Source: an uncultured Bacilli bacterium (GTDB lineage: Bacteria > Bacillota_I > Bacilli_A > RF39 > UBA660). Taken from it: a stretch of 33,453 nt of DNA. The DNA lies in contig CANQCH010000002.1 in NCBI GenBank assembly GCA_947589165.1, positions 1 to 33,453 on the forward strand, written 5' to 3'. The notes under the pieces are model-generated. The model was given only the letters and a program-made list of their open reading frames with translations, ran no database searches and was not told where the DNA came from. A program made the translations under genes and the position numbers. This document shows, one piece after another, positions 6,905-14,169 of the stretch; positions within the stretch are counted from its first letter, which is position 1; the number at the start of each line of letters is the position of its first letter.

Positions 6905-8410
6905 TTAGATTGTTTTTTTCAACCGTAATAAATAAGCTTTACATTCGGGCATTTTACCTTCGCCAAATAATTTTTCCAAATAAGTAATAAAGCCATCAAT
7001 TTCATCTTTAATATAAGCTAAGTTTAATTGTTCAAATTTCCGGAGAATTTTATGGGCAATAAGGTAATCAATGCCAGCGATTTCATCTCCCCCACAAGCC
7101 ACATAAGCGGGTACAAAATCTTTTAATTGTTTAACAATCCGGTTACCAAAAGCTAACCGGAAGTGATCGATAACATAACGATCCATTTCTTTAATTTTAT
7201 TTAGGTTTTCTTCACTAACGGCATGTTCTTCGCTCGCTTTTGTAAATAAACTATCTAAATAACTATAGCTAATTTTAAAAGCATCAACTTTGGGTGCTTC
7301 AAATTCTTCGGCTTTATCATCAATCGCAATCGGCATGGCCCGGTCGTATACTTTATCGGTTATCATGAAAGTCGAGTCATCGTTATTAATGGTCCCAATA
7401 TACCACATATTTTCTGGTACTTTTAATTTACCTTCATCTAATTTAACGGGGTCATTTTCCCAAACGTTAGGTACTAATTCTACTACCCAGTCTTTTTTAT
7501 TTGGTAGTTCCAAAACGGATAACATTTCGGCGAAGTAATATTCAACCCGCGAAATATTCATTTCATCAAGTAAAGTGATATAAACTTCATCCGTATATTG
7601 CGCTTCATACATTTTGGTTAAAATTTCCGTTTCATTAAATCTTTTTGTAAATTCGTTGAAATAACCAAATATTTCGGTAGAATCACGCCATGAAGGTTGA
7701 ACGGAAGCAACGGTTGTTTCATTAGCAATTAAGGAACCAAAGGCATAAGCAAGTGATGTTTTCCCGGTTCCTGAAATACCTTCTAAAATGATTAATTTAT
7801 TGGAAGCAAATGAGGCAATAAATAATCTAATTAAATTAATATCGTAATATAAATGTAATTGACTAGCCGAATAATTTCGGAATAAATCACATAATTCTTC
7901 TAAGCTAAAATTATTTTCAATCTTTTCCGGTTGAAATTCTTTATATTTTTCATCAACATTACTAAGTTTAAAGAACCGACTTTCGCCTTCTTGTAAAGAA
8001 TTAACGGGATTACCGTTTTCATCTAATTCAATTTCCCCATTGGCATTAGTTAATTCGGCAATTTTATCATTTTGCCGTTTTAATTTTAAAACTTCGTTAT
8101 TTAAATTTTCAATTTCCTCAATTAATAAGTCTTCTTTATGGACATTCCGCCGATATCTTAAGTATGTCCGAATCGCCCGGGCAATACAAAAGAAAATAAA
8201 GGCGAACATCGCAACTAAAAAGATAATCGAAAAAATGAGAATAACTAAACCAACACCCGTTAGTTGATTTTTATAGTCATTAATAATTTCAATATACGTA
8301 ACAACATTAAACATTTTAAATAATCCCGCAAAAAAGGATTTAAAAATGCTTACCAAGCCATCAAAAAATGGCCCCATAAATTTCGTAAAAAATTCGCTAT
8401 AGACACTCAT
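6905..8410 (-). CDS. Membrane-anchored McrB-like AAA+ NTPase, 501 aa
   Basis: Residues 1-45 are amphipathic/hydrophobic and 53-78 form a clear membrane span, followed by basic residues and a coiled-coil-like stretch (about 93-122). The AAA+ core has Walker A GISGTGKTS (211-219), Walker B ITLLDEMN (278-285), the McrB-type GTINNDD signature (339-345) and a YDRAMP arginine-finger region (Arg357). A FGNRIVKQL helix (421-429) may be sensor 2. McrB-type enzymes are GTP-driven motors that work with a McrC-like partner, here the next gene. I placed the start at 8410, not 8434, because AAGGAGG lies 7 bases upstream and the ATG overlaps the previous stop (TAATG). The membrane anchor is unlike classical soluble McrB and suggests a role at the envelope. 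Confidence 0.85.
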   Translation of the reverse strand: MSVYSEFFTKFMGPFFDGLVSIFKSFFAGLFKMFNVVTYIEIINDYKNQLTGVGLVILIFSIIFLVAMFAFIFFCIARAIRTYLRYRRNVHKEDLLIEEIENLNNEVLKLKRQNDKIAELTNANGEIELDENGNPVNSLQEGESRFFKLSNVDEKYKEFQPEKIENNFSLEELCDLFRNYSASQLHLYYDINLIRLFIASFASNKLIILEGISGTGKTSLAYAFGSLIANETTVASVQPSWRDSTEIFGYFNEFTKRFNETEILTKMYEAQYTDEVYITLLDEMNISRVEYYFAEMLSVLELPNKKDWVVELVPNVWENDPVKLDEGKLKVPENMWYIGTINNDDSTFMITDKVYDRAMPIAIDDKAEEFEAPKVDAFKISYSYLDSLFTKASEEHAVSEENLNKIKEMDRYVIDHFRLAFGNRIVKQLKDFVPAYVACGGDEIAGIDYLIAHKILRKFEQLNLAYIKDEIDGFITYLEKLFGEGKMPECKAYLLRLKKTI

Positions 8411-9486
8411 TAGTCTTCCTCCTTCATTTGACATATAGCCTCTTCCGTAAGGCTAGGTCCTAATTCTTCTTTCACAATTTTGATATTTAATTTGGCACAT
8501 GCTGCTAAATCTAATTGATCATACGTATCGCCTTTTACCAGTACTTCCAAATCGCGTTTTTTTAATATTGCCGCAGGATCATGCCCTTGGTAATAATAAA
8601 CACATTTTAGATTAGTTTTATTTTCATATTCCTCTGCTTTTTCCCAAGGGACTAATAATTTAACATTGTCTTTAATTAACGGAATATCGAGACAATCAAG
8701 ATACGAACTAGCTAACACCACTGGGACTAAATAAACATTAACCTGTTTATTCATAATGTATTCTTTCATAATTAGAATAACTAATAATTCATAACTAATT
8801 TTCAAGTATTCCGGCAGATAATTTTTTTGCCATTTCTTAATTAACTTCGGATCTTTATCTTGTAAATTATTAACTTTATAAATAAAACGAACTTTATAGT
8901 ATGATGGGTTATTACTAATTAATTGATATTCATTATGCCACCGTGGATTTTTAAAATAATTAAAGAATTTTTTTTCATTATTCATATTTTGCCGTACGGC
9001 AGTAAATAATTTATCTAAATACATTTTATTATGATAATAAATTTTTAAAATTTCGGTTTGACTTAAATGTTTTAATAATTTTTGGAAGTTTTTCTTGGTT
9101 TTCGCATAATTACCATCAATAACATTCGCGGCGATATCCACATATGAGGCTGTACAAATAATTGTCGAAAGTAAGAACGTTTCATTTTTCTTCGTTTTAA
9201 TTAAAGCTGTTTGATTAATTTTTTTATAATATTCCATGATGGAAATTATGACCGCATTAATATTATCGTTTAAATATTCGACCGGATTATTCCGATTGAG
9301 ATTATTATCAAAATAATAATTATCGACAAAATAATCGATTATTCCTTCGGCAATAGGGGTAAATTCGCTTGCTTTTTGCCATAAAGTATTTTCTTGTAAG
9401 GTAATAATCATTTCAATGATTTTTGCATAAGTTAAAATAACTTTTTTCTTTTTGGCTTTAAAGCGATCCACTATACTAATATCCAC
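8410..9486 (-). CDS. Hypothetical protein, 358 aa, first gene of the McrB-like operon
   Basis: I do not recognise this protein. It has no signal peptide or convincing membrane span and is rich in Lys, Asn and Tyr. Residues 1-250 look largely helical; the C-terminal 90 residues (LVKLLVPWEK-like region through DLEVLVKGDTYDQLDLAACAK) look alpha/beta. It starts with GTG at 9486, preceded by AGGGTGA, 27 bases downstream of the operon's strong -10. It overlaps the AAA+ gene by one base, implying translational coupling and a shared job. It could be a substrate adaptor or regulator of the ATPase; nothing in the sequence settles this. Confidence 0.8.
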   Translation of the reverse strand: MDISIVDRFKAKKKKVILTYAKIIEMIITLQENTLWQKASEFTPIAEGIIDYFVDNYYFDNNLNRNNPVEYLNDNINAVIISIMEYYKKINQTALIKTKKNETFLLSTIICTASYVDIAANVIDGNYAKTKKNFQKLLKHLSQTEILKIYYHNKMYLDKLFTAVRQNMNNEKKFFNYFKNPRWHNEYQLISNNPSYYKVRFIYKVNNLQDKDPKLIKKWQKNYLPEYLKISYELLVILIMKEYIMNKQVNVYLVPVVLASSYLDCLDIPLIKDNVKLLVPWEKAEEYENKTNLKCVYYYQGHDPAAILKKRDLEVLVKGDTYDQLDLAACAKLNIKIVKEELGPSLTEEAICQMKEED

Positions 9487-9512
9487 TTAAGTCACCCTAC
9501 CTATCATCTAAA

Positions 9513-9541
9513 ATTATAACAAACTTATTTTTAGATTGCAA
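9513..9541 (-). promoter_or_regulatory. Strong promoter of the McrB-like/surface operon
   Basis: Minus strand: -35 TTGCAA (9536-9541), 17-base spacer, perfect -10 TATAAT (9513-9518) extended by TGT just upstream. The predicted leader is only about 20 bases. Confidence 0.85.
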
Positions 9542-9568
9542 TTTAAAATACGAATTTTTCACAAAAAT

Positions 9569-9585
9569 CCAAATTTAAAATTTGG
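9569..9585. repeat. 17-base palindrome upstream of the operon promoter
   Basis: CCAAATTT (9569-9576) and AAATTTGG (9578-9585) form a perfect 8-bp inverted repeat with a single central base, 28 bases upstream of the -35 box and just past the rpmF terminator. The form suits a dimeric regulator site, but it may be incidental AT-rich symmetry. Confidence 0.4.
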
Positions 9586-9588
9586 CCC

Positions 9589-9613
9589 AAAAAAAGATGT
9601 GACTCATCACATC
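9589..9613 (-). terminator. Terminator after rpmF
   Basis: GATGTGA/TCACATC stem (9596-9602 with 9607-9613, loop of 4), followed on the minus strand by seven T (9589-9595). It lies 12 bases past the rpmF stop and closes the yqeG-to-rpmF transcript. Confidence 0.9.
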
Positions 9614-9624
9614 CATTTAAAAAC

Positions 9625-9807
9625 CTATTCTTCAGGGACTTTAATTACTTCTTCTCCTTTATAATAACCACATTTTGTACATGCTCTATGTGGTCTTAAA
9701 GTTGCTCCACATTTTGGGCAACTAGTTAAAGCACCAACTGTTTTCTTTAAATGCGTCCGCCGCATTCTTTTTTTAGTTTTACTTGTTCTTCGAAAAGGAA
9801 CAGCCAT
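9625..9807 (-). CDS. rpmF: 50S ribosomal protein L32
   Basis: The 60-residue protein starts MAVPFRRTSKTKKRMRR, the normal L32 N-terminus, and has a four-cysteine zinc ribbon: SCPKCG (about 33-38) and ACTKCGYY (about 47-54). It is therefore the zinc-binding form. It follows yceD, the usual neighbour of rpmF in many bacteria, and is terminated by the hairpin at 9589-9613. AGGTGG lies upstream of the ATG, and the 39-base gap to yceD contains a small AT-rich inverted repeat (TTTAAATAT/ATATTTAAA) that may be a leader structure. Confidence 0.97.
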   Translation of the reverse strand: MAVPFRRTSKTKKRMRRTHLKKTVGALTSCPKCGATLRPHRACTKCGYYKGEEVIKVPEE

Positions 9808-9846
9808 AAGTTTTCACCACCTTTAAATATTCATATTTAAATATTA

Positions 9847-10260
9847 TTATTCACCATTTAATTCCCAACCGTCGCCTTTTAACTTTTTACCTGAGGCTTG
9901 GGTGTAACTAATGGGAACTTCCAATACAATATTTTCCCATAAAATTTCTTTTATATCAAGTATATTTTGATTATTTTTGGTAATTTTCACAAAATTTTCG
10001 TCATTTTCTGTAAAAGTTTCAGCAATGGTAAACTTAAATTCATAAGGAATTAAATCTAACGTAATACTATCCGTTAAAAACATTTTCCCTTTTACCTCAA
10101 GATTTAATTCAATTTCTTCACTTAAATTATATTTGACGTAACCTTTAATATGCACGGGATCAAGTTTTTTAATTAAATTAGAAGCTAAATCTTCATAAGC
10201 AATATCATCATCAATTAAAATTTCGCTCCGATTATAAAGAACTGTTAAATTTATTTCCAT
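9847..10260 (-). CDS. yceD: YceD/DUF177 family protein
   Basis: The 137-residue protein sits directly upstream of rpmF, the classic position of YceD/DUF177 proteins. These have been linked to 23S rRNA/large-subunit assembly in bacteria and plastids. Visible features that fit are the acidic, beta-rich N-terminal half, the LNLEVKGKMFL-type core and the C-terminal IVLEVPISYTQA segment, where the family has its conserved LxxPI motif. The zinc-ligand cysteines seen in some members are absent. The start overlaps the mutL stop by one base (TAATG). The identification rests on context as much as on motifs. Confidence 0.85.
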   Translation of the reverse strand: MEINLTVLYNRSEILIDDDIAYEDLASNLIKKLDPVHIKGYVKYNLSEEIELNLEVKGKMFLTDSITLDLIPYEFKFTIAETFTENDENFVKITKNNQNILDIKEILWENIVLEVPISYTQASGKKLKGDGWELNGE

Positions 10261-12020
10261 TATAGTACTCTCCTAAACATTTTTTCTAATTCATAAGCGG
10301 AATATTTCATGATGGAAGGCCGACCATGACAACAATTATACGGATTATCACATTTAACTAGATCATTAAGTAAATGTTCCATTTCGGTAAAAGATAAATC
10401 TTCATTTGCTTTAACACTCATTTTACAAGAAATCATCTTAGCCATACTATCTAAAAATTTTTGTTTATCAAATTTCTTTTCGTTAGTAATTATTAAATCG
10501 ACGATGGTCCGTAAACTTTCTTCTTCAAAACCAGCCTTTAACCAGGTCGGATGGGCCTTAATGGCAATCGTATTAATCCCATAATCTTCAATCTGAAACC
10601 CTAATTCTTCCAAAACACTTTGGCGTTCTTTAAACATTTGATAATCGGCCGTACTTAATTCAAAGGGTAAAGGAATTAACATGGGGGTAACCATCACTTG
10701 GGCCGCAGCTAACTTTTTCGTAATCATTTCGTAATTAACTCGTTCGTGAGCCGCATGTTGATCAATTATATACATGTTACCTTCATCTTGAGCAATAATA
10801 TAGGTCTTATGCACTTGCCCAACCGGATAAAGTTTTAGTTGTTTAAATTCCGGATTAACTTCATCTGGTTCTTCTTCATAGCCAATCGCTAAATTCATTT
10901 GGGTACTAGAACCACTCGTTTCGGGCATCCTTTCTTGATAGGCATCATAATTAGGTAATTGTTCAGCCAATAATTGCTTTTCAAAATCATCTTTAATATC
11001 ATTTTTAGCCTCATCAAAAACGGCATCCGGGATTAATAAATTTTCGTATAAAGCTTCTTTAATCGTTTTAGATATTAAATCCGTTAAGACATTTATTTTA
11101 CTCATTTTAATATCTTGTTTTGTCGGATGAATATTGACATCGACTAAAGTGGGATCAACTAATATATTAATAACGACGACGGGATAAAAACCTTCATGTT
11201 TATAGGTATTATAAGCATCATTAATCGCCCGATTAAGTTCATTATTTCTAACAATCCGGCCGTTTACAATCGTATGCATATGATTACGATTCTTTTTTAA
11301 AATACTTGGTTTCGCAATATAACCACTAATTTCAAAATCATCATTTAAGGCTTTAATTTCTAGCATATTACTGGAAACATTTAAACCATAAATTTCATGA
11401 ATAGTTTTAAGTAAATTCCCACTTCCCGAAGTTTTAACCACCACATTATCGTTATTTGTTAAATTAAAAGCAATATCCGGATGCGATAACGCTAGTCTTT
11501 CAATATATTGAATACAATTATTTAATTCGGTGGCCTCACTTTTTAAATATTTTAACCGAGCGGGTGTATTAAAAAATAAATTAGTTACCGTAATAATAGT
11601 TCCCGGGCGGGAGACCGCCGTTTTATTTTCTAAGAGTTCGCCCCCTTTAAGATGAACTAAAGTTCCTTCGACCCCATTAAAAGTTTCTAAAACTACTTCA
11701 CTAACGCTCGCAATGGAAGCTAGGGCTTCCCCTCTAAAACCTAATGTTTCAATAAAAAATAAATCATCGGCTTTATAAATTTTACTGGTAGCATGACGGG
11801 AAAAAGCAAGTAGGGCATCTTCTTTATCCATTCCGATGCCATCATCCATGACTTGAATTTTTTTAATTCCGCCATTTTCTAAATTAATATTTATCACGTG
11901 GGCATTAGCATCAATGGCATTTTCCACGAGTTCTTTTACGACAGAAGCACATTTTTCAATTACTTCCCCAGCCGCGATCATATTGGCCATGTTTTCATTC
12001 ATTACTTTTATTTTACTCAT
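10260..12020 (-). CDS. mutL: DNA mismatch repair endonuclease MutL
   Basis: MutL links mismatch recognition by MutS to strand incision. The N-terminal GHKL ATPase motifs are present: ANMIAAGEVIEKCASVVKEL, then ENAIDAN, DDGIGM and GFRGEALASI. The C-terminal domain has the metal-dependent nicking motif DQHAAHERVNYE and the CCHGRP metal-site motif, so this is the endonuclease type found where MutH is absent. At 586 residues it is slightly shorter than B. subtilis MutL. I chose the ATG at 12020, preceded by GGAGG, over the longer form from 12053, since homologues start near this point; it overlaps yqeH by 8 bases. No mutS is in the window. Confidence 0.95.
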   Translation of the reverse strand: MSKIKVMNENMANMIAAGEVIEKCASVVKELVENAIDANAHVININLENGGIKKIQVMDDGIGMDKEDALLAFSRHATSKIYKADDLFFIETLGFRGEALASIASVSEVVLETFNGVEGTLVHLKGGELLENKTAVSRPGTIITVTNLFFNTPARLKYLKSEATELNNCIQYIERLALSHPDIAFNLTNNDNVVVKTSGSGNLLKTIHEIYGLNVSSNMLEIKALNDDFEISGYIAKPSILKKNRNHMHTIVNGRIVRNNELNRAINDAYNTYKHEGFYPVVVINILVDPTLVDVNIHPTKQDIKMSKINVLTDLISKTIKEALYENLLIPDAVFDEAKNDIKDDFEKQLLAEQLPNYDAYQERMPETSGSSTQMNLAIGYEEEPDEVNPEFKQLKLYPVGQVHKTYIIAQDEGNMYIIDQHAAHERVNYEMITKKLAAAQVMVTPMLIPLPFELSTADYQMFKERQSVLEELGFQIEDYGINTIAIKAHPTWLKAGFEEESLRTIVDLIITNEKKFDKQKFLDSMAKMISCKMSVKANEDLSFTEMEHLLNDLVKCDNPYNCCHGRPSIMKYSAYELEKMFRRVL

Positions 12021-12933
12021 TTTTTCCTCCAATGATAGTTGGCCGGATTTCAATCAAATCCATAGCAATATTGGTTGTAATTAAAGCTTTTTTCTTGACC
12101 ACGATAAAACCTAAACCTTTGATAATAATATCGGAATTAGCTAAAACTTCCAATTGCTTAGGTAATACTTCTTTTTTTAGTCTTTTACTGACATTTAGGG
12201 TATTAGCCAAATAAAGAATCATATTATTATCAACATCACTGGCCAAATAATAATCATTTATTTTTAAACAATATTTATTTTTTAATTGATATACGACCGG
12301 TTTAATTTGTCTTTTAGGTAACATATTATCTAAAAAGTGTTCTGGTATAAAACCTGGTGTATCATAAATAAAACCGGTTGGCGTTTTTATTTTTAATAAA
12401 TCTAAAGTCGTATTGGCTCTTTTACTAATAGTTAAATTACTATCCGTTAAAGCATTAATTAAACTACTTTTACCAGAATTAGTAAACCCGAGCAAAAAAA
12501 CTTTATTTTCTTGAGCTAAAATATCATTAATTAAATTAAGATTTTCTTTTCTTTTACTACTAACCCAAATTATCTTTTCTTTTATTTGATATTGATTTTT
12601 TAAATTCTTAACTAATTGGTCTTTTTTAATGTTTCGGGGAATTAAATCACTTTTCGTCATTACCATTATTTTCGGTAATTTAATTTTTTGATATGTTGTA
12701 ATTATTTCCGCATAAATATTTAAAAAATCAACGAGAAAAATAACAAAGCCTTTTTCCCGATTAATTTTCGCTAAAAGTTTTTCGGTAATAATGTTTTTTT
12801 GGCTCGCAATATTCGCCCCATAATTTTGAATTTTAAAACATCTTTGACATAATTTATTCGTTAATTTGGGGGTATAACCATCTTGCAATGGATCTGTATC
12901 TTGCAATAAAGCCCCACATCCCATACACTTCAT
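12013..12933 (-). CDS. yqeH: Ribosome biogenesis GTPase YqeH
   Basis: YqeH helps assemble the 30S subunit. The protein begins with a zinc finger (CMGCGA at 3-8; CQRC at 29-32) and a circularly permuted GTPase domain: G4 TKSDL (93-97), G5 SSK (125-127), G1 GFTNSGKSS (149-157) and G3 DTPG (191-194). The order G4-G5-G1-G3 is diagnostic. At 306 residues it is about 60 shorter than the B. subtilis protein, mainly in the C-terminal domain. It follows yqeG with a 21-base gap, as in B. subtilis, and overlaps mutL, so translation is coupled. Confidence 0.95.
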   Translation of the reverse strand: MKCMGCGALLQDTDPLQDGYTPKLTNKLCQRCFKIQNYGANIASQKNIITEKLLAKINREKGFVIFLVDFLNIYAEIITTYQKIKLPKIMVMTKSDLIPRNIKKDQLVKNLKNQYQIKEKIIWVSSKRKENLNLINDILAQENKVFLLGFTNSGKSSLINALTDSNLTISKRANTTLDLLKIKTPTGFIYDTPGFIPEHFLDNMLPKRQIKPVVYQLKNKYCLKINDYYLASDVDNNMILYLANTLNVSKRLKKEVLPKQLEVLANSDIIIKGLGFIVVKKKALITTNIAMDLIEIRPTIIGGKNE

Positions 12934-12954
12934 AGGTACCTACTTTCTTTATTT

Positions 12955-13473
12955 TTAATCGTAATATTCACCTTTTACTAATAATTTTTGTTTCGCTAAC
13001 TTTTTTAAAATCGGTTTTTCAATCATCCGGTTAAATCGGGTAAAAAAGGGTTCAAAAGGCGCTAATTTATTCACCAAAATGGAAGTAAAACCCATCCGGT
13101 TCGCCCCAAAAATATCCGTTAGAATTTGGTCCCCAATACAAGCTACTTCATCGACTTTAAACCGATATAATTCGATAATCTTTTGGTATTTTATCTTCAA
13201 AGGTTTCCGACTACTATAAGCGGTATCGACATTTAATTTTTCTTTAAAAGGTTGTAACCTACTTTTTGGGCTATTAGACATGACAATTAATTTAAAATCA
13301 TTACTTAAAACGGCGAAAAGATCTTTCACCTTTTGGGTTGGTTCTGTGATTTTATAAGGTACAAGCGTATTATCTAAATCAAAAATTAAACATTTAATGC
13401 CATTTTTCTTTAATTTTTTATAATCAATTGTATACACACTTTGGGCGTAAATATCCGGAATAAATAAATCCAT
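12955..13473 (-). CDS. yqeG: YqeG family HAD-superfamily phosphatase
   Basis: This HAD IIIA-type hydrolase has motif I CLIFDLDNTLVPY, motif II VMSNSP and motif III/IV CIGDQILTDIFGANRMG; the nucleophile is the first Asp of DLDNT. Its substrate is unsettled; relatives dephosphorylate phosphatidylglycerophosphate. I chose the ATG at 13473 (172 aa, PDxYxxSV near the N-terminus as in homologues). A GTG nine bases upstream would sit almost on the transcription start predicted from the -10 at 13496-13501, and AGGTGAG is spaced for the ATG. It leads the yqeG-yqeH-mutL-yceD-rpmF transcript. Confidence 0.93.
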   Translation of the reverse strand: MDLFIPDIYAQSVYTIDYKKLKKNGIKCLIFDLDNTLVPYKITEPTQKVKDLFAVLSNDFKLIVMSNSPKSRLQPFKEKLNVDTAYSSRKPLKIKYQKIIELYRFKVDEVACIGDQILTDIFGANRMGFTSILVNKLAPFEPFFTRFNRMIEKPILKKLAKQKLLVKGEYYD

Positions 13474-13495
13474 TTTTCTCACCTACCCTTACTAA

Positions 13496-13504
13496 ATTAT
13501 AGCA
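13496..13504 (-). promoter_or_regulatory. Extended -10 promoter of the yqeG operon
   Basis: TGCTATAAT on the minus strand is a perfect extended -10 in the short gap between the MazG-like gene and yqeG. No good -35 is seen, which is common for extended -10 promoters. Confidence 0.7.
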
Positions 13505-13520
13505 TAATAATTCCAAAATA

Positions 13521-14159
13521 CTATTTCTTTGTAATAACTTTTTCTAAATATAAGCGCCGGGTAAAACCACCTTTAGCATCTCTTTTTAAAATTTCGGCCT
13601 GTTCCACTTCAAAAATGGTTAAGCCATGATATTCGGCCATTGCCATTAAGACCGCTAATTTATCGGCTAGTTCTTCACAAATTTCGGCTTTCGTTTGCGC
13701 TTTTTTAACTTCTTCTAATTCTTCTTTATCTTTGGCACATAAACATTCCCAATATTCTTCGGCATTTAAAATTCGGGTAACCGGTATTTCCCCGTTAGCC
13801 GTGATGTTATCCGCGATTTTATCCCGAACTAATTTGTTATAAACTTGTTCAGTAGTATCTCGCGTTAAAATTTCTTTTAAATAGGCTAAGATTTCGGGTA
13901 CTTCTTTTAGCCGCATATTAATTGCTTCCGTTATTACTGGTAAACGATAAAGTTTAAGAAATTCGACTTTATTACTTAAAGCTCTTTTTACTAACGAAAT
14001 TGGTAAATAAAAGGCCCGATATAAATAAGTGGCTTCCGCATCACTAAATAATCCTCGCCATTCTTGGTATACGATATCACTAAAATTATCAGGAAAATGG
14101 TCATTTAACCAATTTTCTAAATATACTTTGCGTTCGATTGTTAATTTTTCTTTTTCCAT
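13521..14159 (-). CDS. MazG-like nucleotide pyrophosphohydrolase with an N-terminal extension, 212 aa
   Basis: Residues about 106-205 match the all-alpha NTP pyrophosphohydrolase (MazG/phosphoribosyl-ATP pyrophosphatase) superfamily. They start with YNKLVRDKIADNI, have the metal-binding KEELEEV...EELADKL helices (ExxE...ExxD) and end in a KGGFTRRLYL segment. Such proteins usually hydrolyse aberrant or excess nucleoside triphosphates. The first 105 residues are a helical domain I do not recognise (EWRGLFSD, YLYRAFYLPISLV). The gene starts 10 bases after polC and is probably on the dnaE-polC transcript, so a house-cleaning role for the replicase's dNTP supply is a reasonable inference. Confidence 0.85.
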   Translation of the reverse strand: MEKEKLTIERKVYLENWLNDHFPDNFSDIVYQEWRGLFSDAEATYLYRAFYLPISLVKRALSNKVEFLKLYRLPVITEAINMRLKEVPEILAYLKEILTRDTTEQVYNKLVRDKIADNITANGEIPVTRILNAEEYWECLCAKDKEELEEVKKAQTKAEICEELADKLAVLMAMAEYHGLTIFEVEQAEILKRDAKGGFTRRLYLEKVITKK

Positions 14160-14169
14160 TTTCTACTCC

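Noticed and set aside
8411..8434. Longer N-terminus for the McrB-like protein (start at 8434)
   Set aside because: It would extend through the Shine-Dalgarno of the ATG at 8410, and homologue-like sequence starts at the later Met.
12021..12053. Longer N-terminus for MutL (start at 12053)
   Set aside because: The extra 11 residues run through the GGAGG site and are not seen in MutL proteins.
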